This document shows, in pieces, positions 38,666 through 48,814 of a DNA stretch of 64,000 nucleotides. Position 1 is the first letter of the stretch; the number at the start of each line of letters is the position of its first letter. This DNA comes from CAXKXX01 sp964059975 (GTDB taxonomy: Bacteria > Pseudomonadota > Gammaproteobacteria > Enterobacterales > Enterobacteriaceae), in contig CAXKXX010000005.1 in the NCBI GenBank assembly GCA_964059975.1, positions 72,511-136,510 on the forward strand, written 5' to 3'. Position numbers and translations under genes: made by a program. Below the pieces are notes generated by a model. It was not told where the DNA came from, did no database searches, and saw nothing but the letters and a program-made list of their open reading frames with translations.

Positions 38666-39671
38666 ATTTTTCTACGAAAAATTTGACGATTGACATGGAT
38701 GTCTATTCAGAGCTAGTGAGGGATAGACGAGGATTCGCTAAGATAATGACGCATTCGATCGTAATAAATTAACTCCGTGTAACACACCGGCATGTTGACA
38801 CATCAAGAGAGAAGCCTGACTCTGCGCTCAGGCCTTGCGGATAAAAATATACCGAATCTACTCGACCGAACCTTATTATATGCGAGAATTTTTAAAAAAA
38901 TAAAAAATTGGTAGGCTTAAAAATAAGTTTTTTCCCACTATCTTATGATCAAAATCATGCCCTTCGACCACACAAGTTTGAGCTTAGTATCAGAAGTGTC
39001 AGCACGACAATCTTATTATGATTAGTACTGTAAAGAAAGCCCTTGGGCTCTACTCTCAGTAGAGGCACACAAAAAATTAAAGATTTATATCAGAGTGCGA
39101 AAATTATGGAGCCTCCCAATGAAAACAGGTTACATTAGAGCAAGTAGTGTGCGTGAAATTTTCACTAAGACTTCTGACCAATTCGCATCAAGCGAATCTA
39201 TTAAGTGCGCAAATAGATAACTCCCTGTTTTTCTATTACGACCTGCAACATGGCAGTCCCATCGATTTATCACTACACACGGATTTATCTATATAGTTAA
39301 ACATTTTTAATAATGACCAGAAAAATCATAAAAGCGGCATAATAACTTAGCTAAGTAATCTACCTTCAGAAATTACTATAAAATTTTAGAAAGCAATCAA
39401 TTCATACTATTTCACTTGCTAAAATGAAGTAAAATTTTTTATTGAAATTTTTACCTATCATATCTTCGCCGGAAATTTTATGTAAAAATAAAAGTAAAGC
39501 TAAGTAAGTAAAAAATTGCAGAAATATTAATTATTTATTTTAAATAAGCTAAAAGCAACATCTAAAATCACCTAAAATACCGAAAAAGCAAGCATTAGAA
39601 AAACCTTGCCTGCCGTGTCAATCGATACGGCAGGCAAGATAAATATTCTTCACAAGAAGGAAGGTAACAAC
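38666..39671. other. 1-kb gap between rpoH and pntA
   Basis: No gene or recognisable remnant. A short imperfect GC hairpin (38812-38834, AAGCCTGA) lies about 150 bases after rpoH. Confidence 0.45.
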
Positions 39672-41207
39672 ATGCGTATTGGTATACCAAAAGAACGGTT
39701 GGCCAATGAGGCCCGGGTAGCAGCAACACCAAAAACTCTGGAGCAGTTGCTAAAACTAGGCTTCACTGTTGCAATTGAAAGGGGCGCGGGTAAACTATCA
39801 AGCTTCGATGATAGCGATTACGCAGCTTCCGGAGCAATTATCACTAATATCAGTGACGTTTGGCAATCAGATGTGATCTTAAAAGTTAACGCGCCAGAAG
39901 AAGATGAAATCGCGTTAATGCGAGAAGGGACAATTCTGGCGAGCTTTATTTGGCCTGCTCAAAATCCTCAGATAATAGAAAGGTTAGCGGGTCGTAAAAT
40001 CACCGCCCTAGCGATGGACTCAGTCCCACGCATTTCTAGAGCTCAGTCTATAGATGCACTTAGCTCTATGGCTAACATCTCTGGTTATCGAGCAATCGTG
40101 GAGGCAGCACACGAATTTGGACGTTTTTTTACTGGTCAAATAACGGCTGCTGGCAAGATGCCCGCCGCCAAGGTAATGATTATCGGTGCCGGCGTTGCTG
40201 GATTGGCGGCGATAGGCACCGCGGGTAGCCTTGGCGCCATTGTACGTGCCTTTGATACACGCCTAGAGGTCAAAGAGCAAGTGCGGAGTATGGGCGCAGA
40301 ATTTTTAGAATTAAATCTCGATCTAGAAGAGAACAACAGCAATGGATATGCAAAAGTAATGTCCGATGGTTTTATCAAAGCCGAAATGGCGCTCTTTGCT
40401 GCTCAGGCACCCCAAGTAGATATAATTGTTACCACCGCGTCAATACCCGGTAATCCAGCACCAAAATTGATCACTAAAAACATGGTAGCTTCTATGAAGC
40501 CGGGAAGCATTATCGTTGATCTGGCGGCACAAAGCGGTGGAAATTGCGAACTGACCGAGCCCGATCGTTTAATCGTCACTGATAATTGTGTAAAGATTAT
40601 TGGATACACCAATCTTCCGAGTCGTTTGCCAACTCAGGCTTCTCAGCTCTATGGAACTAATCTTCTTAACCTAATTAAGCTTCTATCTAAAGAGAAAAAT
40701 GGAGAAATTAATATTGATTTTGAAGACGCTGTAGTTCGTGGAGTCACGGTCATGCTCAACGGAAAAGTTACCTGGCCGGCCCCCCCTATTCAACCCTCTG
40801 TACAGTCTACATCCGTAGGGCGGCCAGTGACTCGTCCACCTAGTCCTACGCCGACAACAGCACTATCGCCTAGGTTAAAATATGTCCTGATTAGCCTAGC
40901 CGCAACCCTGTGCTTCTTTCTCGCTAACGCGGCTCCAAAAGAGTTTCTATCACACCTTACAGTGTTCTCGCTTTCCTGTGTTGTCGGCTACTACCTCGTG
41001 TGGAATGTGAGCCATGCACTACATACCCCATTGATGTCAGTCACGAATGCCATCTCCGGCATTATCGTTGTTGGTGCCCTATTACAAATTAGTCATGGCG
41101 GTTGGATAAGCGTTCTCTCCTTTATCGCCATACTCATTGCTAGCATCAACATTTTTGGTGGATTCACTGTCACTCAGCGCATGCTGAAGATGTTCCGTAA
41201 AAATTAA
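39672..41207 (+). CDS. pntA: NAD(P) transhydrogenase subunit alpha
   Basis: 511 residues (E. coli 510). With PntB it forms the proton-pumping inner-membrane transhydrogenase that makes NADPH from NADH. The N-terminal NAD(H)-binding domain I has RVAATP and the Rossmann loop GAGVAGLAAIG (residues about 174-184). A Pro-rich linker follows at about 375-395, then four C-terminal membrane helices. ATG 39672 (MRIGIPKERL, as in E. coli) is preceded by AAGGAAGGTAACAAC; an open frame upstream to 39606 has no homology. pntB starts 11 bases after the stop, so they are one operon. Confidence 0.97.
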   Translation: MRIGIPKERLANEARVAATPKTLEQLLKLGFTVAIERGAGKLSSFDDSDYAASGAIITNISDVWQSDVILKVNAPEEDEIALMREGTILASFIWPAQNPQIIERLAGRKITALAMDSVPRISRAQSIDALSSMANISGYRAIVEAAHEFGRFFTGQITAAGKMPAAKVMIIGAGVAGLAAIGTAGSLGAIVRAFDTRLEVKEQVRSMGAEFLELNLDLEENNSNGYAKVMSDGFIKAEMALFAAQAPQVDIIVTTASIPGNPAPKLITKNMVASMKPGSIIVDLAAQSGGNCELTEPDRLIVTDNCVKIIGYTNLPSRLPTQASQLYGTNLLNLIKLLSKEKNGEINIDFEDAVVRGVTVMLNGKVTWPAPPIQPSVQSTSVGRPVTRPPSPTPTTALSPRLKYVLISLAATLCFFLANAAPKEFLSHLTVFSLSCVVGYYLVWNVSHALHTPLMSVTNAISGIIVVGALLQISHGGWISVLSFIAILIASINIFGGFTVTQRMLKMFRKN

Positions 41208-41218
41208 GGGGGTCGCAC

Positions 41219-42619
41219 ATGACTGGAGGATTAGTTACAACTGCATACATCGTTGCTGCTATTCTGTTTATTGCTAGCTTAGCAGGTCTGTCGCGCCACG
41301 AAAGTGCGCAGAAGGGAAACCTATTCGGCGTTGCCGGTATGGCGACTGCGCTGCTCGTAACTATTCTAGGATCAAATTCTGGAGGCGTCATTACATGGAC
41401 AATGGTCGCCATAATCATTGGCGGCGCTATCGGTATCTATTTGGCCAGAAACGTCGAAATGACTCAAATGCCAGAACTGGTGGCGATACTCCACAGCTTT
41501 GTTGGATTGGCGGCGGTTCTAGTTGGCTTTAATAGCTACCTCGATCGGAGTACGACGATAGATCCAGGGATGAAAAACATTCATTTGATAGAAGTGTTTC
41601 TGGGTGTTGCTATCGGAGCCATAACTTTTACCGGCTCAATCGTAGCCTTTGCAAAACTGCGGGGCGTAGCTTCGTCGAAACCTCTAGCTTTTACTCATGC
41701 GCATAGGATAAATGTAGTTGTACTTGTGCTCTCCTTGCTTTTGTTTACGGTATACCTCTCTACTGAGCAAGCTGAAAGCCTACAGGTCATAGCGCTGCTA
41801 CTTATGACATCTGTGGCACTGGCATTCGGTTGGTACCTAGTTGCTTCTATCGGCGGAGCCGATATGCCAGTAGTAGTGTCGATACTCAATTCTTATTCAG
41901 GTTGGGCAGCGTCCGCAGCGGGCTTCATGCTAAATAACGATCTTTTAATTATTACTGGAGCGCTAGTCGGATCTTCCGGTGCCATTCTATCTTATATTAT
42001 GTGTAAAGCGATGAACCGTTCTTTTATTAGCGTCATTAGTGGCGGGTTCGGTACCGACGGCTCCTCTATTAGTAAAAGTGAAAAAATGGGGGGAGAGGAC
42101 TACCGAGAAACTACTTCAGAGGAAGTCGCTGAACAATTGAAGAACTCTAGCTCGGTGATCATCACCCCAGGTTACGGTATGGCTGTGGCACAAGCACAGT
42201 ATCCAATTTCAGAAATTACCGAAAAGCTGAGAGCTCGCGGCATTAACGTACGATTTGGGATTCACCCCGTAGCCGGACGCTTACCGGGCCATATGAACGT
42301 ACTGTTGGCGGAAGCCAAAGTACCGTATGACTACGTTCTAGAAATGGATGAGATTAATGTAGATTTTCCGGATACCGACACCGTTCTTGTAATCGGTGCC
42401 AACGATACAGTAAATCCTGCGGCTCTGGAAAATCCAGAAAGCCCAATTGCTGGTATGCCCGTATTAGAGGTCTGGAAGGCTCAAAGCGTCATCGTTTTTA
42501 AGCGCTCAATGAATACAGGATACGCTGGTGTTCAAAACCCACTGTTTTTTAAAGATAATACTCAAATGTTATTTGGAGACGCGAAAAAAAGCGTAGAATC
42601 GATATTAAAAGCACTTTAG
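41219..42619 (+). CDS. pntB: NAD(P) transhydrogenase subunit beta
   Basis: 466 residues (E. coli 462). About nine N-terminal membrane helices form the proton channel with PntA, followed by the soluble NADP(H)-binding domain III. That domain has GYGMAVAQAQ, RFGIHPVAGRLPGHMN and ANDTVNPAA, the NADP-binding segments. ATG is preceded by AAGGGGGTCGCAC. No intact gene or clear terminator follows. Confidence 0.97.
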   Translation: MTGGLVTTAYIVAAILFIASLAGLSRHESAQKGNLFGVAGMATALLVTILGSNSGGVITWTMVAIIIGGAIGIYLARNVEMTQMPELVAILHSFVGLAAVLVGFNSYLDRSTTIDPGMKNIHLIEVFLGVAIGAITFTGSIVAFAKLRGVASSKPLAFTHAHRINVVVLVLSLLLFTVYLSTEQAESLQVIALLLMTSVALAFGWYLVASIGGADMPVVVSILNSYSGWAASAAGFMLNNDLLIITGALVGSSGAILSYIMCKAMNRSFISVISGGFGTDGSSISKSEKMGGEDYRETTSEEVAEQLKNSSSVIITPGYGMAVAQAQYPISEITEKLRARGINVRFGIHPVAGRLPGHMNVLLAEAKVPYDYVLEMDEINVDFPDTDTVLVIGANDTVNPAALENPESPIAGMPVLEVWKAQSVIVFKRSMNTGYAGVQNPLFFKDNTQMLFGDAKKSVESILKAL

Positions 42620-44022
42620 TGTGGCGGACTAAAAGTTTTATTACGGCTCATCTTTAGAAATAAAACTAAAGCCCCTCTGCTGATCCTGACTAATTCGCTA
42701 AGGATCGAGCTTCAAGTCACAGAAACTTACGGCTAAGTATTATACTTAATATAGCCAACGACGACGTATTTCCTATATTTCTATAGGAAATACCGAGCAT
42801 CTAGATAATACTAGTACCACTCACTGCTTTCTGTTTGCCTTTAAATACAGAATAAATATATAGGAGACATTCTAAGTATTCATCACGATAAGATTCATTC
42901 AGGAGCATCCATAGTAATTACGGGTCTAATCAGTTGAGTTAAATCCACCTAATTGAGATTGATTAAAACAATCATAATAACTTTTCGAATAGAAAATATT
43001 CAGTGCTATCGTACTTTTTTTGAAGCAATAATCTCCTAGGGCTATTAAAATTCCTAATAGTTAAACTAACTTTACTCAATCTTTATAAAATTCTTTATTC
43101 AGGCAAACTTCCTCGATCTATGCTTCTAAATAAGGCTCTTCAGACATAAAACCGAATTCGTTTAGAGGAACGAAATGCACCAAATTATTTGTGTCTATTT
43201 TTTAGAACTAAATTTCATAGATTAAAAGCCAAAATACCCTTGAGTGACTTATTAAAATTCATGCTAACTCGGAGTCCTCGTACATAAAGATGCGTATAGA
43301 TTAAAATGTGTTAATTACTGCCTCTGGGTCATATATTACCCCTTCTAGATCCGACGATTGAAATACTAAATCTTTAATCCTGAATGAGTATCGCAATTCT
43401 AATTGCGGAGGATTAGGTGTTTCTAAAAAATATTTTCGTATCATAGATCTTGAAATCTGATCTATATTAAATTTTTATTTGCTTGTGACTGTATAAAAAT
43501 ATTTCATTTTCTGTCCCATTATTATTATGTCGAATGTTCCATATGCACTTGTTGACAATAATCTTTAAATTCAGAATAGTAATAATGATCTTTGTATAAT
43601 CTTCAATGTTTTCCAACTCTGATAATTTTATATGCAATAGCATCCTATGTTTTACTACAGATAAAAGTCTGGAAAAATAGCTTTAGAATGAATAAAAATA
43701 CTATTTTTAGATTATGATGTTTTATCAGAAACTCAGTTCATGTAACAATCGATAGCGAGCTACTATTTCAATGAAAGCTTATAGTATAAAAGCTGAATGT
43801 TTAATTTAACTAAGACCGTATTTCTTAAAATTTTGAAATTTAATAATGCTCGATTCTTTATTTTTAAAACAAATAAGTAACACTTATTCGAAATAAAGTA
43901 ATGCAAATGAGAGAGCCAACGACAGGGCCATAATTCGGGTATTCGATTAAATTACAGGATTATGATACGCATAGATTAAAATATTTTATTCTATCTCTAA
44001 TTTTTCAAAAATAGGTAAGTCG

Positions 44023-44055
44023 TAACCTTTCTCTACTTCTCGGAGAGAAAGGTTA
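44023..44055. repeat. 12-bp perfect hairpin, first of an adjacent pair
   Basis: Arms 44023-44034 and 44044-44055 (TAACCTTTCTCT and complement), 9-base loop; ACTTTTAAA follows. Confidence 0.65.
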
Positions 44056-44064
44056 ACTTTTAAA

Positions 44065-44101
44065 GGCGCCATACTAGCGTTTCTTAAACTAGTTTGGCGC
44101 C
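44065..44101. repeat. 13-bp hairpin with one mismatch, second of the pair
   Basis: Arms 44065-44077 and 44089-44101 (GGCGCCATACTAG), 11-base loop. Begins 9 bases after the first hairpin. Together they resemble a terminator or processed small RNA end of a lost gene. Confidence 0.6.
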
Positions 44102-44651
44102 GATGATAACGGTAAAATTTTTAAAAAATTCGTAATTTATGCCTCGTATACTAAGTAATTTATAAAAACTATCTAGATAAAATTTATTTATTTTATGTGA
44201 AGTGTATATTCAAGATGATAATCTTACTATTCACTCAAACAATTCTCAGATATTTTATACTTCTCATTATTAGTTTGAAGAATAGGTTTATCTACATCTC
44301 AACTTTTATTTTAAAATCATGAGATCGCCAAGAATTACAGGAGTAATATCTCACCATATTCTAGTTTTTTAAAAATCTTTAAAGATTGTACAAAAATCTG
44401 AAGTTATTAATGAGGATTAATTTGTGCTTTAAGTCTACTAATTATTACTAATATCCGACGAATAGGCGGTCAAAAAACGTAAAAATATCGCTCAATCTTT
44501 TATTTCAAATAGTTTCTTTATCTAAAACATTCAGCTAACATGATATATTAAAAATAAAACTATGATCCGTGCTTGCGCGTAATGCTCAGGCGTTACCTCG
44601 AAGGGCATGAAAGTAGATCAACCCCGTCTGGTGCAAGAAGAAAGGTTATCG

Positions 44652-45518
44652 ATGAGTTGGATTGAACGAATTCTCAAAAAAAGAAATATCACCCAAGCCC
44701 ATAAAACAAATATTCCCGAAGGGGTTTGGACTAAGTGCGATAGCTGCAGTCAAGTGCTCTATCGTGCCGAACTTCAGAAAAACTTAGAGGTATGCCCTAA
44801 GTGCGATCATCACATGCGCATTACATCTCGTGTACGCCTTCACAGTTTTTTGGATACAGATAGCGCATTAGAATTGGGTAAAGAACTAGAGCCAAATGAT
44901 ATTTTAAAGTTTAAAGATTCTAAAAGGTACAAGGATCGTTTAGTTTCTGCACAAAAATCGACTGGAGAAAAAGATGCACTAGTGGTAATGAAAGGAACGC
45001 TTTACAGCATGCCGATTGTTGCTGCCTCCTTCGAATTTGCATTTATTGGCGGATCTATGTCATCTGTAGTTGGCGCACGTTTTGTACGTGCAGCTGAACA
45101 AGCCCTCGCAGATCGATGCCCATTAGTCTGCTTCTCTACTAGCGGGGGTGCACGTATGCAGGAAGCGCTAATATCTCTCATGCAGATGGCGAAAACCAGC
45201 GCAGTACTAGCAAAAATACAAGAGTACGGACTGCCTTATATCTCTGTACTAACTAATCCAACAATGGGAGGAGTGTCTGCTAGTTTAGCAATGCTAGGCG
45301 ATATCAATATCGCTGAACCAAAAGCACTTATAGGATTTGCCGGACCACGCGTTATCGAGCAAACAGTGCGTGAAAAATTACCCCCCGGATTTCAAAGCAG
45401 CGAATTTATGATTAAAAAGGGGGCAATTGATATGATTGTTCGTCGGACGGAGATGCGACGAACCATAGGAAGTATTCTTTCTAAACTAACCAACCAATCT
45501 CAACCATACTTTGAATAG
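44652..45518 (+). CDS. accD: Acetyl-CoA carboxylase carboxyltransferase subunit beta
   Basis: 288 residues (E. coli 304, which has a longer variable tail). With AccA it transfers the carboxyl group from biotin to acetyl-CoA, the first step of fatty-acid synthesis. The four-Cys zinc ribbon is present (CDSC, CPKC), as are the crotonase-fold segments FIGGSMSSVVGARF, STSGGARMQEALISLMQMAK and FAGPRVIEQT. I chose ATG 44652 (MSWIERIL as in E. coli), preceded by AAAGG. The 15-codon open extension upstream has no homology. folC follows after 91 bases. Confidence 0.96.
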   Translation: MSWIERILKKRNITQAHKTNIPEGVWTKCDSCSQVLYRAELQKNLEVCPKCDHHMRITSRVRLHSFLDTDSALELGKELEPNDILKFKDSKRYKDRLVSAQKSTGEKDALVVMKGTLYSMPIVAASFEFAFIGGSMSSVVGARFVRAAEQALADRCPLVCFSTSGGARMQEALISLMQMAKTSAVLAKIQEYGLPYISVLTNPTMGGVSASLAMLGDINIAEPKALIGFAGPRVIEQTVREKLPPGFQSSEFMIKKGAIDMIVRRTEMRRTIGSILSKLTNQSQPYFE

Positions 45519-45609
45519 CCTAATTTTTTAATATCAGGAATGGGTCTCAGAGGTATAAGTAAAAATTATGGGCTTGCATATTAATCGATAAAAGCCAAGC
45601 ATCAGACCT

Positions 45610-46866
45610 ATGAAAAACTACCGGATCCCCCAACCTACAGCGCCATTAAACGAATGGCTTTACTACATAAAGCATCTGCACCACCAGGTCATCGAACTTG
45701 GTCTGGAGCGCGTAAAACGCGTTGCATCACACCTCGAATTATTAACTCCTTCAGAAACAGTATTCACTGTCGCAGGAACGAATGGAAAAGGTACTACCTG
45801 TCGCGCTCTAGAAACGATATTGCTAGCCTCTAATTTACGCGTTGGCGTCTATACCTCACCACATCTAATTCATTATACTGAGCGAATACGTATACAGGGT
45901 AAGGAACTCAGCGGGGACGAATGTATAAGAGCCTTTGTCGCTATTGAAAATAGTCGAACTAACATCCCACTGACCTATTTTGAATTTACTACTCTATCTG
46001 CATTATATGTATTCAAGCAGGCTCGTTTAGATGTTATCATTCTAGAAGTCGGATTAGGAGGTCGATTAGACGCCACTAATATTATTGAGCCGAGCGTGGC
46101 GGTAATTACTAATATTGCTTTAGATCACACCAATTTTTTAGGGAATGATCGAGAAGCTATCGGAAGAGAGAAAGCGGGTATTCTCCGGAGCGGCAAACCA
46201 GCAGTAATAGGCGATTCTAACATGCCAGAGAGCATTCATCAGATAGCTCTGGAAGTCGGCGCCCCGCTTTATCTCATTGGAGTATCTTGGCTTTATAGTG
46301 AATTCGATGAGTATTGGCAGTGGCAGTGTGGCAAAACTAATTTAACTAATTTGCCGATTCCTAATATACCGACTATTAATGCGGCCACGGCATTAGCCGC
46401 TTTAAGCTATTCCCGACTCAATATTACCCCCCACGCAATCCATTCCGGGTTAAAGAAGGCGACCTTGCCCGGCCGATTTCAGATTATCCGACAAGAACCA
46501 AGATTGATACTTGATGTTGCACATAACCCTCACGCTTCTAGCTACTTGGCTAAACGTCTAGCACGCCTTCCGAAATATAGAGGAAAATTGCGTGCCGTAA
46601 TTGCTATGCTATCGGATAAAGATATCGCTGGTACCTTAGATTCCTTATATGAACAAGTAGACAAATGGTATTGCGCACCACTAAACGAACCACGAGGCGC
46701 CTCTTCTAAATTTCTGGCACAGTATTTGATGTGCCCACGTCAGTTTATAACTGTTAAGTCTGCCTGGCGGCAAGCTATGCAAGATTCTAATAAAGAGGAT
46801 ACTATAATCGTCTTCGGATCATTTCATACTGTAGCACAAGTGATGCTGGCATTGAGCCAGAATTGA
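45610..46866 (+). CDS. folC: Dihydrofolate synthase / folylpolyglutamate synthase
   Basis: 418 residues (E. coli 422). Adds glutamate to dihydropteroate and to folates. The Mur-ligase P-loop GTNGKGTTCRALE, the SPHL substrate segment, EVGLGGRLDATN and DVAHNPH are intact. Same order after accD as in E. coli. A dedD remnant starts 9 bases after the stop, so the ancestral operon accD-folC-dedD is still legible. Confidence 0.97.
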   Translation: MKNYRIPQPTAPLNEWLYYIKHLHHQVIELGLERVKRVASHLELLTPSETVFTVAGTNGKGTTCRALETILLASNLRVGVYTSPHLIHYTERIRIQGKELSGDECIRAFVAIENSRTNIPLTYFEFTTLSALYVFKQARLDVIILEVGLGGRLDATNIIEPSVAVITNIALDHTNFLGNDREAIGREKAGILRSGKPAVIGDSNMPESIHQIALEVGAPLYLIGVSWLYSEFDEYWQWQCGKTNLTNLPIPNIPTINAATALAALSYSRLNITPHAIHSGLKKATLPGRFQIIRQEPRLILDVAHNPHASSYLAKRLARLPKYRGKLRAVIAMLSDKDIAGTLDSLYEQVDKWYCAPLNEPRGASSKFLAQYLMCPRQFITVKSAWRQAMQDSNKEDTIIVFGSFHTVAQVMLALSQN

Positions 46867-46875
46867 GAGACACTA

Positions 46876-46990
46876 ATGATATGTGCATTTAAAAGGTAAC
46901 TTATTGAAAATATAGCTCTGGTTACCATAGGGATCGCAACTCCACAAAAGCTATTAATATACAAAAATATTATGAGAATGAGCGGCTAAA
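46876..46990 (+). pseudogene. dedD: dedD pseudogene, 5' part
   Basis: From an ATG at 46876 the frame reads MICAFKR*LIENIALV, against MASKFQNRLVGTIVLV at the start of E. coli DedD: F, L, I, L and V are identical without a gap. It continues TIGI and P..LL (E. coli ALGVIVLPGLL). The stop replaces an Arg codon. The rest (SPOR domain) cannot be followed. DedD is an inner-membrane septal protein; the position after folC is the ancestral one. Confidence 0.65.
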
Positions 46991-47247
46991 GGTTTTATTC
47001 TAACAACTGTGCTTCATTGTATTCATTGCATAGATACCAGAAGACTAGTAGCGCTACTTTTATCATAATCGTTTCCTTAAAAATTTTTTAAAGCCATTTA
47101 AAAAATAAATATATAAAACGTACTAGCATTAATATGCTACACTCAAAGATGAAGAAAAATTCTGAAGATCAGAGCTTGGAGCTCAATATAAATCAATTAA
47201 TTTTGATAAATAATTTTTTATAAATACATTATATACGAAGGGTAGAG
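46991..47247. other. Unreadable spacer after dedD remnant
   Basis: Presumably decayed dedD; nothing recognisable. Confidence 0.4.
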
Positions 47248-47293
47248 ATACAAAAACCGGCATCTTTAGAACTAAAGATGCCGGTTTTTGTAT
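47248..47293. terminator. 22-bp perfect bidirectional terminator between folC and cvpA
   Basis: Arms 47248-47269 and 47272-47293 (with CCGGCATCTTTAG) are perfectly complementary. AAAAA before CCGG and TTTTT after CCGG give a T-run on both strands. It sits between the convergent folC (plus) and cvpA (minus), the expected place for a shared terminator. Confidence 0.85.
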
Positions 47294-47519
47294 GATACAA
47301 TAGTGCGAATCTAGATCTGTATCATATGAACCACGCGATGCGTTCCTGCGTAGCATTTTCCCAAATTGCTTCGTGCGCTAGGCGCCGAAGCATAATAATT
47401 TACTTGAAGCTATCATTTATGCTATTAATCTCCGATAGATATACGATTAGAAGATCATTTGACTACTCGGCGTAAACCCGTGATATCATAAACGCATCTC
47501 ATTTATTCTCTCTAAATTT
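47294..47519. other. Spacer downstream of cvpA
   Basis: 226 bases with nothing recognisable. Confidence 0.4.
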
Positions 47520-48020
47520 TTATCTCCCATAAGTATGAATCGAAAAGAAGCTCGAGGCGCCTTTCAAATAACTAAAAATCCACCTGATAATAGGGTTAAA
47601 TTGAGGTACAAACTGTGATTTCTTCCAATCTGCACTTTGTGGTAGATCGGTAAAGGTATTAAGAAAAACAAGAACCCCTGTAACAATCAGAATACCGCGT
47701 AGTGTTCCGAAACATATAGATAGTATCTTATCAGTTCCAGATAATCCGGCTCTCTCGATCAGAGAGATAATCACGTAGCTACCTGAGGCGCAAGCAGCAA
47801 GGGTCGCTATAAATAGGATGGAAATTGCAATAGCATTTCTTAATAGCTCATTATTACACCGAGCAATGGAGATCGGAATAAAAGTATAGAAGTGACTGGT
47901 AACGAAAAATGCACACGCCCATGTCAGCACTGACAGCACTTCACGAGCAAACCCCCGGATTAGGCTTACGGAAACAGATAGAAAAATTATTACTATAATG
48001 ATGTAATCGATCCAGATCAT
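47520..48020 (-). CDS. cvpA: CvpA family inner-membrane protein, inverted relative to its neighbours
   Basis: 166 residues (E. coli 162), with four membrane helices and the family patterns IRGFAREVLSVLTW and GLSGTDKILSICFGTLRG. First described as needed for colicin V production; also linked to envelope stress tolerance, mechanism unknown. In E. coli it is co-directional with folC, dedD, purF and ubiX. Here the neighbours (folC, dedD remnant, purF remnant, ubiX) are on the plus strand but cvpA is on the minus strand, flanked by a 22-bp inverted repeat and a 26-bp palindrome. A small local inversion is the simplest explanation. Confidence 0.95.
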   Translation of the reverse strand: MIWIDYIIIVIIFLSVSVSLIRGFAREVLSVLTWACAFFVTSHFYTFIPISIARCNNELLRNAIAISILFIATLAACASGSYVIISLIERAGLSGTDKILSICFGTLRGILIVTGVLVFLNTFTDLPQSADWKKSQFVPQFNPIIRWIFSYLKGASSFFSIHTYGR

Positions 48021-48031
48021 AATCTATCTCA

Positions 48032-48331
48032 ATGTATGCATTTATTTTTTTACTTTTTATATATTACGAGCATTTTTTAATAGATGGCCCTTTCGAAAGG
48101 GCCATCTTTAGTAATTTTAGTAACTTTACGTTTACTTCTTTAGATGAAATCATAATAGATGCTAATAGAAAAAATGCTTTTAGCATACTTCTTAAAACAT
48201 TTGAAATAAAAGATTGTGGATCGTATCTACTTCTGAATAGTCTTTCATTAAATAGATTGGTATGGGATATAGGTGTCCTGATTAGAGCGTACATTATTGA
48301 CGATCGGCTTCGTTTATTAAAAGTTATTTAA
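48032..48331 (+). CDS. Unrecognised 99-residue frame spanning a palindrome
   Basis: Open from ATG 48032 to TAA 48331. I do not recognise it. A hydrophobic start (MYAFIFLLFIYY) is followed by NFTFTSLDEIIIDANRKN and a Leu-rich end. No clear ribosome-binding site. The frame crosses the palindrome 48082-48107 and lies where purF should begin, so it may be chance or a fusion of decayed pieces; it does not read as PurF. Confidence 0.2.
   Translation: MYAFIFLLFIYYEHFLIDGPFERAIFSNFSNFTFTSLDEIIIDANRKNAFSILLKTFEIKDCGSYLLLNSLSLNRLVWDIGVLIRAYIIDDRLRLLKVI
48082..48107. repeat. 26-bp perfect palindrome upstream of cvpA
   Basis: AGATGGCCCTTTC and its complement with no spacer. Lies 62 bases before the cvpA start. 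As RNA it would fold as an 11-bp stem with TCGA loop. Could be an operator, a terminator of decayed DNA, or an inversion junction. Confidence 0.85.
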
Positions 48332-48800
48332 TAGAGAGAGCATATATTTTATCATAGAGCAAGTCTGAATACTATAGGAGATAAAATCTGTCATGAAAGA
48401 TGACACCCATATCACACTTTTGGTATTCTATAGAGAGATCGAGGCTATTTGACTGATGCATTTAACTAGCGAATTCCCCCTGCTTATCTAATTTTATTCT
48501 TTCAAGATGATACCTTTAAAGATCTATTAATGGTTCTGATCCTAGAATAATAGCAGCGAGTTTCTAAGGAAAAGCTATGCAACTTTCCTTTTTATTAAAT
48601 CCGATAATAGTCTTAGTCTTTTTTTGATACATTTAACTTAAAAATATAAATAACTATGAGCTGTTCATAGATAAGAGTTAATACGACGCTAAAAAAGTAC
48701 AATAGCTAAAAGACGTTGCGGCGCTGCGATTCTACCCAATTTATTAGGACTTATAGAAGCGCTTACCTGCAGGAGATAGATCAGTTCAACCCTGATTGCT
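48332..48800. other. Decayed purF 5' half, unreadable
   Basis: Expected place of the PurF glutaminase domain. I could not align MCGIVG, HNGN or similar motifs with confidence. Confidence 0.4.
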
Positions 48801-48814
48801 CTTTTTAATAATAT

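Larger units (their letters stand above)
42620..44651. other. 2-kb gap between pntB and accD
   Basis: No gene recognised; dedA, upstream of accD in E. coli, could not be traced. Holds two adjacent hairpins (44023-44055 and 44065-44101) about 550 bases before accD. Confidence 0.45.
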
